Shown in pieces: positions 27,214-35,708 of a DNA stretch of 64,000 nt. How positions within the stretch are numbered: position 1 is the first letter of the stretch; the number at the start of each line of letters is the position of its first letter. Location: positions 682,001-746,000 of the forward strand of contig NZ_JAMZEB010000001.1 of NCBI RefSeq assembly GCF_024172165.1. The letters are read 5' to 3'. Source of the stretch: Nonomuraea thailandensis. Lineage in GTDB: Bacteria > Actinomycetota > Actinomycetes > Streptosporangiales > Streptosporangiaceae. The notes under the pieces are model-generated. The model was given only the letters and a program-made list of their open reading frames with translations. It was not told the DNA's origin and made no database searches. Position numbers and translations under genes: made by a program.

Positions 27214-28512
27214 GTGTCTCTACCGGTTCGTCCCCGGTCCGCGCTGGAGGTTCCGGAGCTCACCGCCCAGGTAGCACGAGCGAGTAATCCCCGTGGAACC
27301 CCGGCCATGTGGATCCGCGACCGACTGGACGGGTTATGGAGCGATGAGGACTTCGCGCAGTGGTATCCCCGCGACGGCCGCCCGGGACTCTCACCCGCCC
27401 AACTGGCCACGGTGAGCGTGCTGCGATTCGACTTCAAGTACGCGCCCGGCCTCGAACTGGACGACCCCGGCTTCCACCACAGCGTGCTCGGTGACTTTCG
27501 TGACCGCCTGCTGCAGGACAGGCGGGCGGACCGGCTTCTCGATCTGACCCTGGCCCGTCAGAAGGTGGCCGGACTGGTCCGCGCGCGTACCACCCAGCGC
27601 ACCGCTTCCACCCATGTCCTGGCCACCGTGCGCGACCTGACCCGCCTGGAGCTGGTCACCAAGGCCATGCGCGCAGCCCTGGAGGAACTGGCCCGCGCTG
27701 CCGCTCACACGCTGAACGGCTTGGTCAATGAGGACTGGGGACGCCGCTACGGCCGGCAGGTCCGCCTGGGCAAGAACCCCACCCGGCCCAAAACAAGGAT
27801 CAACACCACCGGGGCAGATGCCCATCGCCTGCTCGAACACCTAAGCCGAAACCATCCCGGCCTGTTGGGCGGTCCCCAGGTGCAGGCCCTCCGACAGATC
27901 CTGGTGCAGAACTACTACTGCGACTCCACCTGGCGGCTGCGCTGGCGTGACGATGACGACGATAGCGGTCTGCCGCCCTCGGCCAAGCGGATCATCTCAC
28001 CCTACAACCTGACGGCCCGCCATGCGCGTCGGGGGCAGGTCACCCGTTGGCAGGGTTCCTCGCGCACGTGACCGAGATCTGCTCCGGCGCCGACCCCAAT
28101 GTGATCACAGACGTGGTCACCATGACACCCGGCTGCAACGCCGGAGCCTACGGCCCGAGCAGCACCTGGTCGACGGTGGCTACACCTCCCTGGTCCACCT
28201 CGAACAGGCCGAACGTGAACACCAGATCACCGTGGTCGGGCCGCTCCCAGGCAACCGCACCCGCCAAAACCGCCAGGGTGAAGGTTTCGCCCGCGACGAC
28301 TTCCGCATCGACTTCGACCGCCAGGAAGTCACCTGCCCGCAGGGCCGGGTCAGCAATGGCTGGCACGACACTCACCCGACGTCCTCGCCAATGTCGAGCG
28401 CCTCAGCCGGCACCCTCCTGGAGAAAGCGCCCCACGACTGCCGACAGCCTTCCAGGACTACCTCGACCAGCAAGGCATTCCGCGCTTGCCTTTCTGGCGA
28501 GCCACCAGCTGA
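27214..28512 (+). pseudogene. IS1182-family transposase, internally deleted and frameshifted
   Basis: It begins SALEVPELTAQVARASNPRG and TPAMWIRDRLDGLWSDEDFA. At VLRFDFKYAPGLELDDPGFH about 15 residues of the normal sequence are missing. The DDE core continues DSTWRLRWRDDDDDSGLPPS. A frameshift near 28060 leads to [13 protein letters not shown], and another to [20 protein letters not shown] and [20 protein letters not shown]. Then about 100 residues are deleted, and the C-terminus [20 protein letters not shown] ends at 28512. The region expected to hold the catalytic Glu is gone, so it is dead. Confidence 0.8.
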
Positions 28513-28537
28513 CCTGACAGCGAACAAGATCCCCGAA

Positions 28538-28646
28538 GGAGTCAAGCCAAGGCCGGCGCCACCGATCAAGGGGCCGTCGCCGGCGGCGCGAATGTCCCGT
28601 TCATATCCATGGACGAGCTTGCAGGCGCCGGACATGTGAACTGTCA
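28538..28646 (+). pseudogene. Fragment related to the ORF on the far side of the IS3 element
   Basis: One frame reads [20 protein letters not shown] and DELAGAGHV. This lines up with ASTTSEGAIVGTAQVEFHTM and DELIASGYK in the ORF at 29996-30365, across the IS3 element. Both look like copies of one small domain of unknown function. Confidence 0.4.
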
Positions 28647-28671
28647 ATCCCCTGAAAGCGTGGAGACGGTT

Positions 28672-29619
28672 CTATGCCACAGCGGTCCTCAGCAGGGCCG
28701 ATGAGGCTTGTCTCTTCTCGATCATCAGACGTTCGAATGTGATGGGCGGCAGGCCGTCGTTGGCGCTGTGCCGCCGGGTGGTGTTATAGAAGTCGGCGAT
28801 CCAGGTGGCGATCTTCAGGCGGGCCTCGGCCCGAGTGCGGAACCGGTGGCGGTGCACGTACTCGACCTTGAGCGTGCTGTTGAACGCCTCGGCCGCGGCG
28901 TTGTCGAGCGCGCAGCCCACCCGCCCCATCGACTGGACCACGCCCAGGCGCCGGCACAGCTCCTGGTAGCGGGCAGCCGTGTATTCCGACCCGCGATCCG
29001 AATGAAAGATCACCCCGTTCACGTCGCCGCCGCGGGTGGCCACCGCCATCTGTAGTGAGGCGCAGGTCAGCGCGGCGTCGTGGTGCCCGGACATGGCGTA
29101 GCCGAGCAGCCGGCGGGAGAACAGGTCCTCGACCGTGGCCAGATACAGCTTGCCCTCGCCGGTGTCGATCTGCGTCACATCGCCGCACCACAGCACGTCC
29201 GCGGCGACCGCGGTGAACTTCCGCCGCACCAGATCCGGGGCGGCCGGCCGCTTGCCCTGGCGGGTCAGCGAGCGCGGCTTGCGCCGCACACGGGCGACCA
29301 GGCCGAGCTCGGCCATCCGCGCCGCGACCGTGTTCTCCGACACCCGCCAGCCCGCCTCATGCAAGTCACGGGCGATGCGCGGCGAGCCGTAGGTGCCGCC
29401 GGACGCCTCGAACGAGCGGGTGATCTCCGCATCCAGGTCGGCTCGCCGGCGCTGCCGGGCGGTCGGCGTCTCCTGGCCGATGCGGTTCTTCCACTTGTAG
29501 TACCAGGACTGCGAGACGCCCAGCGCCCGGCAGGAGACGGTGTGGTCGACGTCGTGCTCGGTCTTCTGGGAGCTGATGAAGGCCGCCACGCTTATCGGCC
29601 CATCGCCTCTTTGACCCAC
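28672..29619 (-). CDS. IS3-family transposase OrfB (integrase core)
   Basis: A 315-residue integrase-type subunit. A HTH_21-like block (DAEITRSFEASGGTYGSPRI) is followed by the DDE core: AADVLWCGDVTQIDTGEGKL, NGVIFHSDRGSEYTAARYQE and LDNAAAEAFNSTLKVEYVHR. It overlaps the end of orfA by 28 bases in the -1 frame. A GTG at 29619 could allow coupled re-initiation, or OrfAB may be made by frameshifting as is known for the family. No damage is seen. Confidence 0.9.
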   Translation of the reverse strand: MGQRGDGPISVAAFISSQKTEHDVDHTVSCRALGVSQSWYYKWKNRIGQETPTARQRRRADLDAEITRSFEASGGTYGSPRIARDLHEAGWRVSENTVAARMAELGLVARVRRKPRSLTRQGKRPAAPDLVRRKFTAVAADVLWCGDVTQIDTGEGKLYLATVEDLFSRRLLGYAMSGHHDAALTCASLQMAVATRGGDVNGVIFHSDRGSEYTAARYQELCRRLGVVQSMGRVGCALDNAAAEAFNSTLKVEYVHRHRFRTRAEARLKIATWIADFYNTTRRHSANDGLPPITFERLMIEKRQASSALLRTAVA

Positions 29620-29960
29620 AAGACCACCGAACGCTTGAGCACGTCACGCTCGTCTTCCAGCTGCTCGCGTTCTTTCTCCCAGGCAGCCTTCTCCTGGGCG
29701 TGCTGCTTGACCAGCGCGGCCTTCTCCCGCCGCAGCCGGGCCAGCTCCTCCTGCTCCGACTCCTCCAGCGCCTTGCCCCCGTTGCCGTTGTACTGCTCGT
29801 CCAGCCGATCCATCTGCACCCAATTGTGCAGCGTGTACGGGCTGATCCCCAGATCCCGCGCCACCTGCGCGACGGGCTTGCCGGTCTCCTTCACGATACG
29901 CACCGCGCCCGCCCGGAACTCCGGATCAAAGCGCCGCCGCGTGACTGCTGCCACGACCAA
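29592..29960 (-). CDS. IS3-family transposase OrfA (helix-turn-helix)
   Basis: A 122-residue DNA-binding subunit. The helix-turn-helix lies in FRAGAVRIVKETGKPVAQVA and RDLGISPYTLHNWVQ, followed by a leucine-zipper-like coiled coil (LARLRREKAALVKQHAQEKA, EKEREQLEDERDVLKRSVVL). It ends VLWVKEAMGR just inside orfB. The open frame starts at 29960 with a GTG or ATG a few codons apart. Confidence 0.88.
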   Translation of the reverse strand: MVVAAVTRRRFDPEFRAGAVRIVKETGKPVAQVARDLGISPYTLHNWVQMDRLDEQYNGNGGKALEESEQEELARLRREKAALVKQHAQEKAAWEKEREQLEDERDVLKRSVVLWVKEAMGR

Positions 29961-29995
29961 ACCTCTCCCGGTTCGGTCTCCACGCTACGAGGGGA

Positions 29996-30365
29996 AGGCC
30001 AGAACAAGCCCTTGCTTATCCTGCCTCCTCGTGTCCGGGACGGCCTGCCGACGAAAGGCGGCGATGGGACCAGGATCGTCAAGGCGAGCACCACCTCCGA
30101 GGGCGCCATCGTCGGGACAGCCCAAGTCGAGTTCCACACCATGGACGAACTCATCGCCTCCGGCTACAAGGACAAGCCACGCCACACCATCCCCACCCGC
30201 GCCTGGGACAACCTGACCCGGCAGATCGCCGACGGCACCTACGTCAAGTCCCCCGACTTGGCGTCGGTGTGGCTGATCAATGGAGGGCGTAGGGCTGCGG
30301 CGCCGCAGCACAGCAATGTGCAGGTGATGCCCACCCGGGTCCTGAACGCCATCCCCTTGAGTTGA
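29996..30365 (+). CDS. Hypothetical protein, possibly 5'-truncated by the IS3 element
   Basis: The open frame emerges from the IS3 right end and ends at 30365. It carries KASTTSEGAIVGTAQVEFHT, MDELIASGYKDKPRHTIPTR, then QIADGTYVKSPDLASVWLIN and NVQVMPTRVLNAIP. The GTYVKSP...VWLINGG...AIP pattern resembles small repeat modules of secreted or envelope proteins. I do not recognise the family. No convincing start codon with a ribosome site lies inside it, so the gene probably lost its beginning. A related scrap lies on the other side of the IS3 element. Confidence 0.4.
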
Positions 30366-30374
30366 GATCTCGGT

Positions 30375-30411
30375 GGAGATCCGCAGCGCTGCGTGAGCAG
30401 TGCGGATCTCC
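30375..30411 (+). terminator. Hairpin after the hypothetical ORF
   Basis: GGAGATCCGCA (30375-30385) pairs perfectly with TGCGGATCTCC (30401-30411), and the loop can form extra pairs. It has no T-run, as is common for actinomycete terminators. It lies between a stop codon and the next start, so it probably ends the upstream transcript. Confidence 0.55.
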
Positions 30412-30454
30412 ATTCCGCCCTTCGCTGCGATATCCTTATGCGACGGGTTGGGAC

Positions 30455-31063
30455 ATGATGGCACTTGTGAGATTCGATGACCTTTCGATCCCCGACACCC
30501 AGGCCTGCCGTGGAGCTCTCGAAGTAGCCACCACGTACCACGGGGTCTCCCTGCTCAACCACTCCATCCGCAGTTATCTCTGGGCAGCGGCCCACGCGCA
30601 GCGCTACGGCATCGTGTTCGACGCCGAGCTTCTCTACGTATCGGCTCTGCTGCACGACATCGGGCTGGTGTCGGAATTCGACAGCCACACGGTGCCCTTT
30701 GAAGAGGCGGGTGGCCACGTGGCCTGGGTCTTCGGCGCTGGCGCGGGCTGGCCTCCGGAGCGGCGGATCCGGGCGTCGGAAATCATCGTCCGGCACATGT
30801 GGGACGAGGTGCCGATCGAGCGTGATCTGGAGGGGCACCTACTCGAGCTGGCCACCGGCATCGACATCTCCGGCCGCGGCAGCGATGAGATCCCGGCCGG
30901 ACTACGCCGCGAGGTGCTGGAGCGCTACCCCCGCCTGGATCTGGCCAAGGAGTTCACGGCCTGCATCACCGAGCAGGGCGCGCGCAAACCAGGTAGCTCC
31001 GCTGCGCGGGCCTTGGCAAGAGGGGTCGCCGAGCGCATCGCCCGCAACCCGCTCGATTCCTGA
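30455..31063 (+). CDS. HD-domain metal-dependent hydrolase (cyanamide hydratase-like)
   Basis: A 202-residue protein with an HD domain: YHGVSLLNHSIRSYLWAAAH (first metal His), YVSALLHDIGLVSEFDSHTV (the HD pair) and the distal region ASEIIVRHMWDEVPIERDLE. The order resembles the cyanamide-hydratase-like branch of HD proteins, which contains small-molecule hydrolases; a nucleotide phosphohydrolase role is also possible. Cytosolic, with no partner gene nearby. The start is ATG 30455 or 30458. It ends 140 bases before an IS481 element. Confidence 0.85.
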   Translation: MMALVRFDDLSIPDTQACRGALEVATTYHGVSLLNHSIRSYLWAAAHAQRYGIVFDAELLYVSALLHDIGLVSEFDSHTVPFEEAGGHVAWVFGAGAGWPPERRIRASEIIVRHMWDEVPIERDLEGHLLELATGIDISGRGSDEIPAGLRREVLERYPRLDLAKEFTACITEQGARKPGSSAARALARGVAERIARNPLDS

Positions 31064-31202
31064 CGCCGAAGTGGATAAGCGCTCCCTGCCCGGTCCTATC
31101 CCAGCGACTGACTGATCTCAGGTCGTCAACGACGCCTGCTGGCGCTGGCCGGGAACGCTCAAGGACACCCACCCAGCCTGCGAGCGCTTCCGCCCGGCTA
31201 GT

Positions 31203-32210
31203 TGTATTGACCACGAACGTTGTTAACAGAGGGACTTGATCAATAGAGAAGCCTCCGATGTGGTGAAGGTGTCGAATCTGCACCGCACGGAGGCTTCATG
31301 TCCCACCGTAACGCCCGGCTGACCATCCACGCCCGCCAGTTGCTCGTCGATCGTGTTCACGCCGGACGTCCGGTCGCGCACGTCGCCGCCGAGATGGGCG
31401 TCTCCCGGCCCACCGCCTACAAGTGGATCCGCCGCTGGCGCACCGAGGGCGCGGCCGGGCTGCACGATCGCTCCAGCCGTCCGCACACCGTCCCGCACCG
31501 CACCCCCACCCCGGTCGAGGCCGAAGTATGCCGGCTGCGCACCAGCCGCAAGCTCGGCCCGGCCCGCATCGGCCTGCCCGCCTCCACCGTGCACCGGCTG
31601 GCATGGCTGGACCGACCCACCGGCCAGCCCATCCGCCGCTACGAACGAGACCGGCCCGGTGAGCTGGTGCACGTCGACGTCAAGAAGCTCGGCCGCATCC
31701 CCGACGGCGGCGGCTGGCGCATCCACGGCCGCGACCAGCGCAGCCACCACGCCCGCACCGTCGGCTTCGACTACATCCACACAGCCATCAACGACCACTC
31801 CCGGCTGGCCTACAGCGAAGTCCTGCCCGACGAGAAGGCCGGCACCTGCGCCGACTTCCTGCGCCGCGCCGCCGCCTGCTTCACCGCCCTGGGCATCACC
31901 CGCATCGAACGCGTCCTCACCGACAACGCGCTGGCCTACCGCCGCGGCACCGCCTGGCGCCAGGCCCTGGCCGACCTCGGCGCCACCGGCAAGCACACCC
32001 GCCCCTACCGCCCACAGACCAACGGCAAAGCCGAACGCTTCAACCGCACCCTGCTCGACGAATGGGCCTACGCCCGCCCCTACGACAGCAACGACGAACG
32101 CACCGCCGCTCTGCAAGACTTCCTGCACAGCTACAACCACCACCGATGCCACACCGCACTCGACGGCCATCCACCGATCACCCGTGTCAACAACGCTGCG
32201 GGTCAATACA
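31203..32210 (+). mobile_element. IS481-family element with NCTAGN target duplication
   Basis: The ends are TGTATTGACC (31203-31212) and GGTCAATACA (32201-32210). The 6-base GCTAGT flanks both sides (31197-31202 and 32211-32216), exactly the NCTAGN target known for IS481. The transposase's stop codon lies in the right-hand duplication. Confidence 0.92.
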
Positions 32211-32215
32211 GCTAG
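31298..32215 (+). CDS. IS481-family transposase
   Basis: A 305-residue integrase-type transposase. The N-terminal HTH has VAHVAAEMGVSRPTAYKWIR and RWRTEGAAGLHDRSSRPHTV. The DDE core follows with PGELVHVDVKKLGRIPDGGG, RIERVLTDNALAYRRGTAWR and RPYRPQTNGKAERFNRTLLD. In the stretch RIGLPASTVHRLAWLDRP two short blocks normally present seem to be missing, so activity is uncertain. The stop codon TAG (32213-32215) belongs to the duplicated target GCTAGT, not to the element. Confidence 0.88.
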   Translation: MSHRNARLTIHARQLLVDRVHAGRPVAHVAAEMGVSRPTAYKWIRRWRTEGAAGLHDRSSRPHTVPHRTPTPVEAEVCRLRTSRKLGPARIGLPASTVHRLAWLDRPTGQPIRRYERDRPGELVHVDVKKLGRIPDGGGWRIHGRDQRSHHARTVGFDYIHTAINDHSRLAYSEVLPDEKAGTCADFLRRAAACFTALGITRIERVLTDNALAYRRGTAWRQALADLGATGKHTRPYRPQTNGKAERFNRTLLDEWAYARPYDSNDERTAALQDFLHSYNHHRCHTALDGHPPITRVNNAAGQYS

Positions 32216-32219
32216 TGTC

Positions 32220-32345
32220 ATCCGCCCTAAAATTATTCGGCGGGGATTCGAGGTTCTCCTCGGCGGTCTTGGTCCAGACGAAGGGCGTGGGAGCGGCGTT
32301 CCAGTGGTCCATCCAGGCGCGGATGTCGTCCTTCAGCGCCTGGAC
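32220..32345 (-). pseudogene. IS630-family transposase, C-terminal scrap
   Basis: The minus strand reads LKDDIRAWMDHWNAAPTPFV and WTKTAEENLESPPNNF, the C-terminal end of a different IS630-type transposase from the one at 8.7 kb. Nothing else of it remains. Confidence 0.65.
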
Positions 32346-32348
32346 GGG

Positions 32349-32747
32349 TCAGCCCTTCCGCCCGCGTTGGGCGTGGGACGCCAGAGCCGGTGAGGGAGCG
32401 GTGGGGTGTGCCATCACGGCTTCGATGGCCGCGTACCGGCCGTAATCATCGCAGATGATCTGCTGGTGGAGCTCCCCGCCGCAGTGCTCATGCCGGAAGA
32501 TGACAGGGGATCGCCCGGCGCGGCCCAGCGGTCGCCCCAGTACGTGAGGGCCATGATGACGGGTGGCAGTTCGCGGCCCATGTCGATCAAGATGTAGCCG
32601 TGAGGCTGCACTGAAAGTGCCCGAAGCGGGTGACACCCCGCAAGAGCGCATGCCGGATGATCAGTAGACTCCAGCGCTCACCTACACGATCTCGAGCGCC
32701 AGCGCCGCAGAGCAGTTCTGCGATTCGTAGGTACGACCAAGCCACCG
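32349..32747 (-). pseudogene. HxlR-family regulator, broken copy
   Basis: The C-terminal part FRHEHCGGELHQQIICDDYG and RYAAIEAVMAHPTAPSPALA is almost identical to the intact regulator at 7.3 kb. The Cys of the last CxxCG is changed to Tyr (CDDYG). Much of the winged helix is deleted and frames shift several times. Upstream, the 16-base AGTATCGTCATGCAAC is conserved (complement of 32768-32783). It diverges from the intact DHA2 pump at 33139. Confidence 0.85.
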
Positions 32748-33109
32748 TGACTGCGGATCCCGTGACAGTTGCATGACGATACTGCGCCTGCTACGTTCCC
32801 GATAGTTTCATCACGCAACCTTGCTGGTGGGGCACCTTCAGCACGGCACCCGTTTCGGCTCAGCCCGTGCCCGACACTCCGATGACCAGGAGCAGACAGT
32901 GCTGCTTGAGAAGAAGTGCGCGATCAGCTACGGCGCCGCCGGAGTGGTGCGGACGTGGCCTTACCGATCACCGTCGTACCACCGAGCGGAGCCGAGGGCA
33001 ATCGGTCCGTACCCCGCGGTGCCGCGCGGCCGACCAGCCGGCCTGGGTGCCTGGGCCGGAGGTGTCCTGCGAGGGCAGTGAGTCGTTGTGCCACGTCTGC
33101 CTCCATGCC

Positions 33110-33127
33110 TTGAACACGTCCGTTCAA
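33110..33127 (+). promoter_or_regulatory. Inverted-repeat operator candidate before the DHA2 pump
   Basis: TTGAAC ACGTCC GTTCAA is a 6-6-6 inverted repeat ending 11 bases before the GTG start of the pump gene and touching its ribosome site (AAAAGGAG, 33126-33133). Position and form fit a repressor site. Which regulator binds is unknown; the TetR gene at 34.7 kb and the lost HxlR are candidates. The rest of 32784-33109 shows no gene. Confidence 0.45.
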
Positions 33128-33138
33128 AAGGAGAAACG

Positions 33139-34566
33139 GTGACTCATGCAGAACGGATGACGTCCAAGCAGGCCTGGGTGCTGGGGCTCTCATCGCTGGC
33201 GTCGTTCATGATGGCCCTGGACAGCTTGGTGGTCACCACCGCGCTGAGCACGATCCGGCGGGATTTGTCGGCATCGATCGAATCCCTTGAGTGGATCGTC
33301 ACCGCCTACAACCTGACGTTCGCGGTGCTGCTGCTGACCGGAGCGGCACTGGGCGACCGATTCGGCCGCCGCCGGATGTTCGTGACCGGGCTAGCGGTGT
33401 TCACCATCGCGTCGGTGGCCTGCGCGCTGTCTCCGACCATCGGTGCCCTGATCGCGGCGCGTGCGCTGCAGGGGCTGGGAGCCTCGATGGTGCTGCCGTT
33501 GTCGCTCACCCTGATCAGCGCGATCTTCCCGCCTCGGCAGCGGGGCAAGGCGATGGGGCTGTACCTGGGGTTCACCGGCCTGGCGACGTTCAGCGGGCCG
33601 TTCATCGGCGGCGTCATCGCCGAGGGCCTGGCCTGGCAGTGGATCTTCTGGCTGAACCTGCCCGTCGGCCTGATCGCGATCCTGCTCACGACGCGCCGCG
33701 TCGAGGAGAGCGTCGGCCCGAACAACCGGCTCGACCTGGGCGGCGTCGGGCTCGTGACCTTTGGCGCGTTCGGCATCGTCTGGGCTCTGGTCCGCGGGAA
33801 CGCGGCGGGCTGGGGCAGCGTGGAAGTGCTCAGCGCCCTGGTGCTCGGTATCGCGCTGATGATCGCCTTCGTGATCTGGGAACGCCGCACGAAGACGCCG
33901 ATGCTGCCGATGCGCTTCTTCAGGCTGAGGGCGTTCGCCACGGGTAATCCGGCGAACTTCGCCGTGTTCGCCTCGCTGAACGGGACCATGTTCTTCCTCG
34001 CTCAGTACTTTCAGACCGTTCACGGTGAAGGGCCGTTCGGCGCGGGCCTGCGACTGATGCCGTGGACCGCGACGCTGCTGGTGTGCGCGCCGATCGCCGG
34101 CCGGTTGGCCGACAGGGTCGGCGAGCGGCAGTTCGTGGCGGGCGGGCTGCTGCTGCAGACCGTCGGGATGGGCTGGATCACTCTGGCCGCCGATGCCGAC
34201 GCGGCCTATCTCGAACTGCTCCCCGCACTGATCATCGGCGGCGCCGGACTCACCATGGCCATGCCCGCGGCGCAGAAGGCGGTGGTCGGTGCGGTTCAAC
34301 CACAGGAGATCGGCCAAGCCTCCGGCGCGTTCATGATGCTGCGGATGTTCGGCGCCGTGTTCGGCACCTCTGTGACGGTCGCGGTCTTCGCGAGCGTCGG
34401 AGGCTACGCGTCGGCCGCACAGTTCAGCACGGGGTTCACGGCGGCCATGGGCGCGGTTACCGCCATCGCCTTCGCCGGCATGCTGATCGCGGTCGGCATT
34501 CCGGGCAGGCGACCGGCCGTCGCCCCCGCGACGAGCGGCATGCCACAAGGTGAGGGTGTTGCCTAG
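33139..34566 (+). CDS. MFS drug transporter, DHA2 (EmrB/QacA) family
   Basis: A 475-residue pump with hydrophobic segments throughout, as expected for a 14-TM DHA2 transporter. Signatures are FMMALDSLVVTTALSTIRRD (motif D1), LTGAALGDRFGRRRMFVTGL (motif A) and TFSGPFIGGVIAEGLAWQWI (motif C region). The GTG at 33139 follows AAAAGGAG with a 5-base gap and is preferred to the frame start at 33088. A minus-strand HxlR pseudogene lies upstream, and a minus-strand TetR gene follows 136 bases downstream. A broken relative of this pump lies at 6.7-7.2 kb beside the intact HxlR gene. Probable proton-driven export of small molecules; substrate unknown. Confidence 0.92.
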   Translation: MTHAERMTSKQAWVLGLSSLASFMMALDSLVVTTALSTIRRDLSASIESLEWIVTAYNLTFAVLLLTGAALGDRFGRRRMFVTGLAVFTIASVACALSPTIGALIAARALQGLGASMVLPLSLTLISAIFPPRQRGKAMGLYLGFTGLATFSGPFIGGVIAEGLAWQWIFWLNLPVGLIAILLTTRRVEESVGPNNRLDLGGVGLVTFGAFGIVWALVRGNAAGWGSVEVLSALVLGIALMIAFVIWERRTKTPMLPMRFFRLRAFATGNPANFAVFASLNGTMFFLAQYFQTVHGEGPFGAGLRLMPWTATLLVCAPIAGRLADRVGERQFVAGGLLLQTVGMGWITLAADADAAYLELLPALIIGGAGLTMAMPAAQKAVVGAVQPQEIGQASGAFMMLRMFGAVFGTSVTVAVFASVGGYASAAQFSTGFTAAMGAVTAIAFAGMLIAVGIPGRRPAVAPATSGMPQGEGVA

Positions 34567-34702
34567 CGCGGCAGCCGCCATGAGCGAGGCTCTGGCGAAG
34601 CGGTGTTCCGCTCGAGCCGCTGCCGGGTTCGCGTCTTGGGTCAGGTCGGCGGTACGCGCACGGCCTCGGTCGGCTTTCCGCGTTGTGTGTGGCACCAAGG
34701 CA

Positions 34703-35317
34703 TCAGACCGGCTCGTGGGCCCTTCGGAGTCCACCTTGCCTGCCCTCCACAGCGGCGCTCACGGCCTCCTTCGCGAGGGCGACGGCTGCTTCGCCCGCCC
34801 CTTCCTCCCGCAGTATGGGACCGCTCGCATCCAGGCCGTCGATGAGCAGCATGAGCTTGTCGGCTAGCGTTCGCGGCTCCCGCGCTCCCGCTCGCTCGGC
34901 GAGCTCGCGCAAGAGGGCCCGCCTGGCGAGGTGGTAGTCCACGATGACCCGGCGCGCCGGATGATCAGCGTCGGGGAAGCTGGGCAGGCTGTTGCGAAGA
35001 GGGCAGCCACGGAATCCGGGGGTGGCGGCCCGCTCGGCCACCGCGCCGACGATGGCGATGAGCTGTCCCACCGGATCTTCACGCAAGGGCCAGGTCGCCT
35101 CCTTGATCAAGTCGGCCCCTTCCTGCCGGCAGCGGTCCAGGTAGGCGACCACCAGATCATCCTTGCTGCCGAACTCGCGATAGAGCACGTTCTTGCCGCA
35201 GCCGCACTCATCGATGATCTGTTGCAGCCCCACCCCGTCCGGGCCGTGCTCCTGGAATAGGCGGGACGCGACGTTCAAGATGCGGTCGCGGGTCCTCGGA
35301 TCGGGCTTTCGTGCCAT
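34703..35317 (-). CDS. TetR-family transcriptional repressor
   Basis: A 204-residue regulator. The TetR N-terminal domain covers residues about 8-55 (TRDRILNVASRLFQEHGPDG, then IIDECGCGKNVLYREFGSKD). A ligand-binding helical domain follows (GFRGCPLRNSLPSFPDADHP). The ATG at 35317 follows GGAGGGAAAG at the right distance. It diverges from a DHA1 pump at 35709, and two palindromes with the shared core GGACC...GGTCC lie between them, one 24 bases upstream of its own start. This is the classic arrangement of a repressor controlling itself and its pump. Confidence 0.92.
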   Translation of the reverse strand: MARKPDPRTRDRILNVASRLFQEHGPDGVGLQQIIDECGCGKNVLYREFGSKDDLVVAYLDRCRQEGADLIKEATWPLREDPVGQLIAIVGAVAERAATPGFRGCPLRNSLPSFPDADHPARRVIVDYHLARRALLRELAERAGAREPRTLADKLMLLIDGLDASGPILREEGAGEAAVALAKEAVSAAVEGRQGGLRRAHEPV

Positions 35318-35340
35318 CTTTCCCTCCCCTGCAAGCATAG

Positions 35341-35356
35341 CGGACCGGTAGGTCCG
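35341..35356 (-). promoter_or_regulatory. TetR operator near the regulator's own start
   Basis: CGGACC GGTA GGTCCG is a perfect palindrome with a 4-base centre, 24 bases upstream of the tetR start. Its half-site core GGACC is shared with the larger palindrome at 35407-35435. Confidence 0.6.
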
Positions 35357-35406
35357 GAATCTCCGGGCGGCGGCCTTGACATCCGGCAGTCGGCCTCCAA
35401 TGATAG

Positions 35407-35435
35407 GGACCAGTCAGTCCGGGACTGATTGGTCC
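35407..35435 (+). promoter_or_regulatory. TetR operator in the tetR/pump intergenic region
   Basis: GGACCAGTCAGTCC (35407-35420) and GGACTGATTGGTCC (35422-35435) form a 14-base inverted repeat with one mismatch around a single central base. Its size and symmetry are typical of TetR sites. It lies about 270 bases upstream of the pump start, so the pump transcript probably has a long leader. The rest of 35357-35708 shows no gene I can support. Confidence 0.7.
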
Positions 35436-35708
35436 ACTTCTATGGGGAGCAGTCTTCTTGTGACAGTCCGCCCCCACCATCAGCCGATGGCACGGGGAGA
35501 AGCTGATGAGGCGCACCCTGCGACAGGTGATCCGCGGACCAGGCGTGTCGCCGCAGGCATCTCTCAACGGTTACCCTGCCGCCCTCGCCGCGCTGCTCAT
35601 GGCACCGGGGAACCGCACGCAATCGCGGCGTTGGAGATCTCGGCAGTGTCGCCGGCCCAGCCGGCGCATCGACCGGACCTTCCACGCAACACAACAGGAA
35701 AGAAGAAC

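Larger units (their letters stand above)
28648..29995 (-). mobile_element. IS3-family element, first copy
   Basis: Inverted terminal repeats TCCCCTGAAAGCGTGGAGAC (28648-28667) and the complement of 29976-29995 match at 17 of 20 positions. It contains orfA and orfB in the usual overlapping order. No clear target duplication is visible. Confidence 0.8.

Noticed and set aside
31223..32221. 332-residue minus-strand frame rich in Gly and Val
   Set aside because: Antisense to the IS481 transposase; the composition is that of a shadow frame.
33391..34734. 447-residue minus-strand frame
   Set aside because: Antisense to the DHA2 pump, with repetitive Arg/Gly/His/Asp composition typical of a shadow frame.
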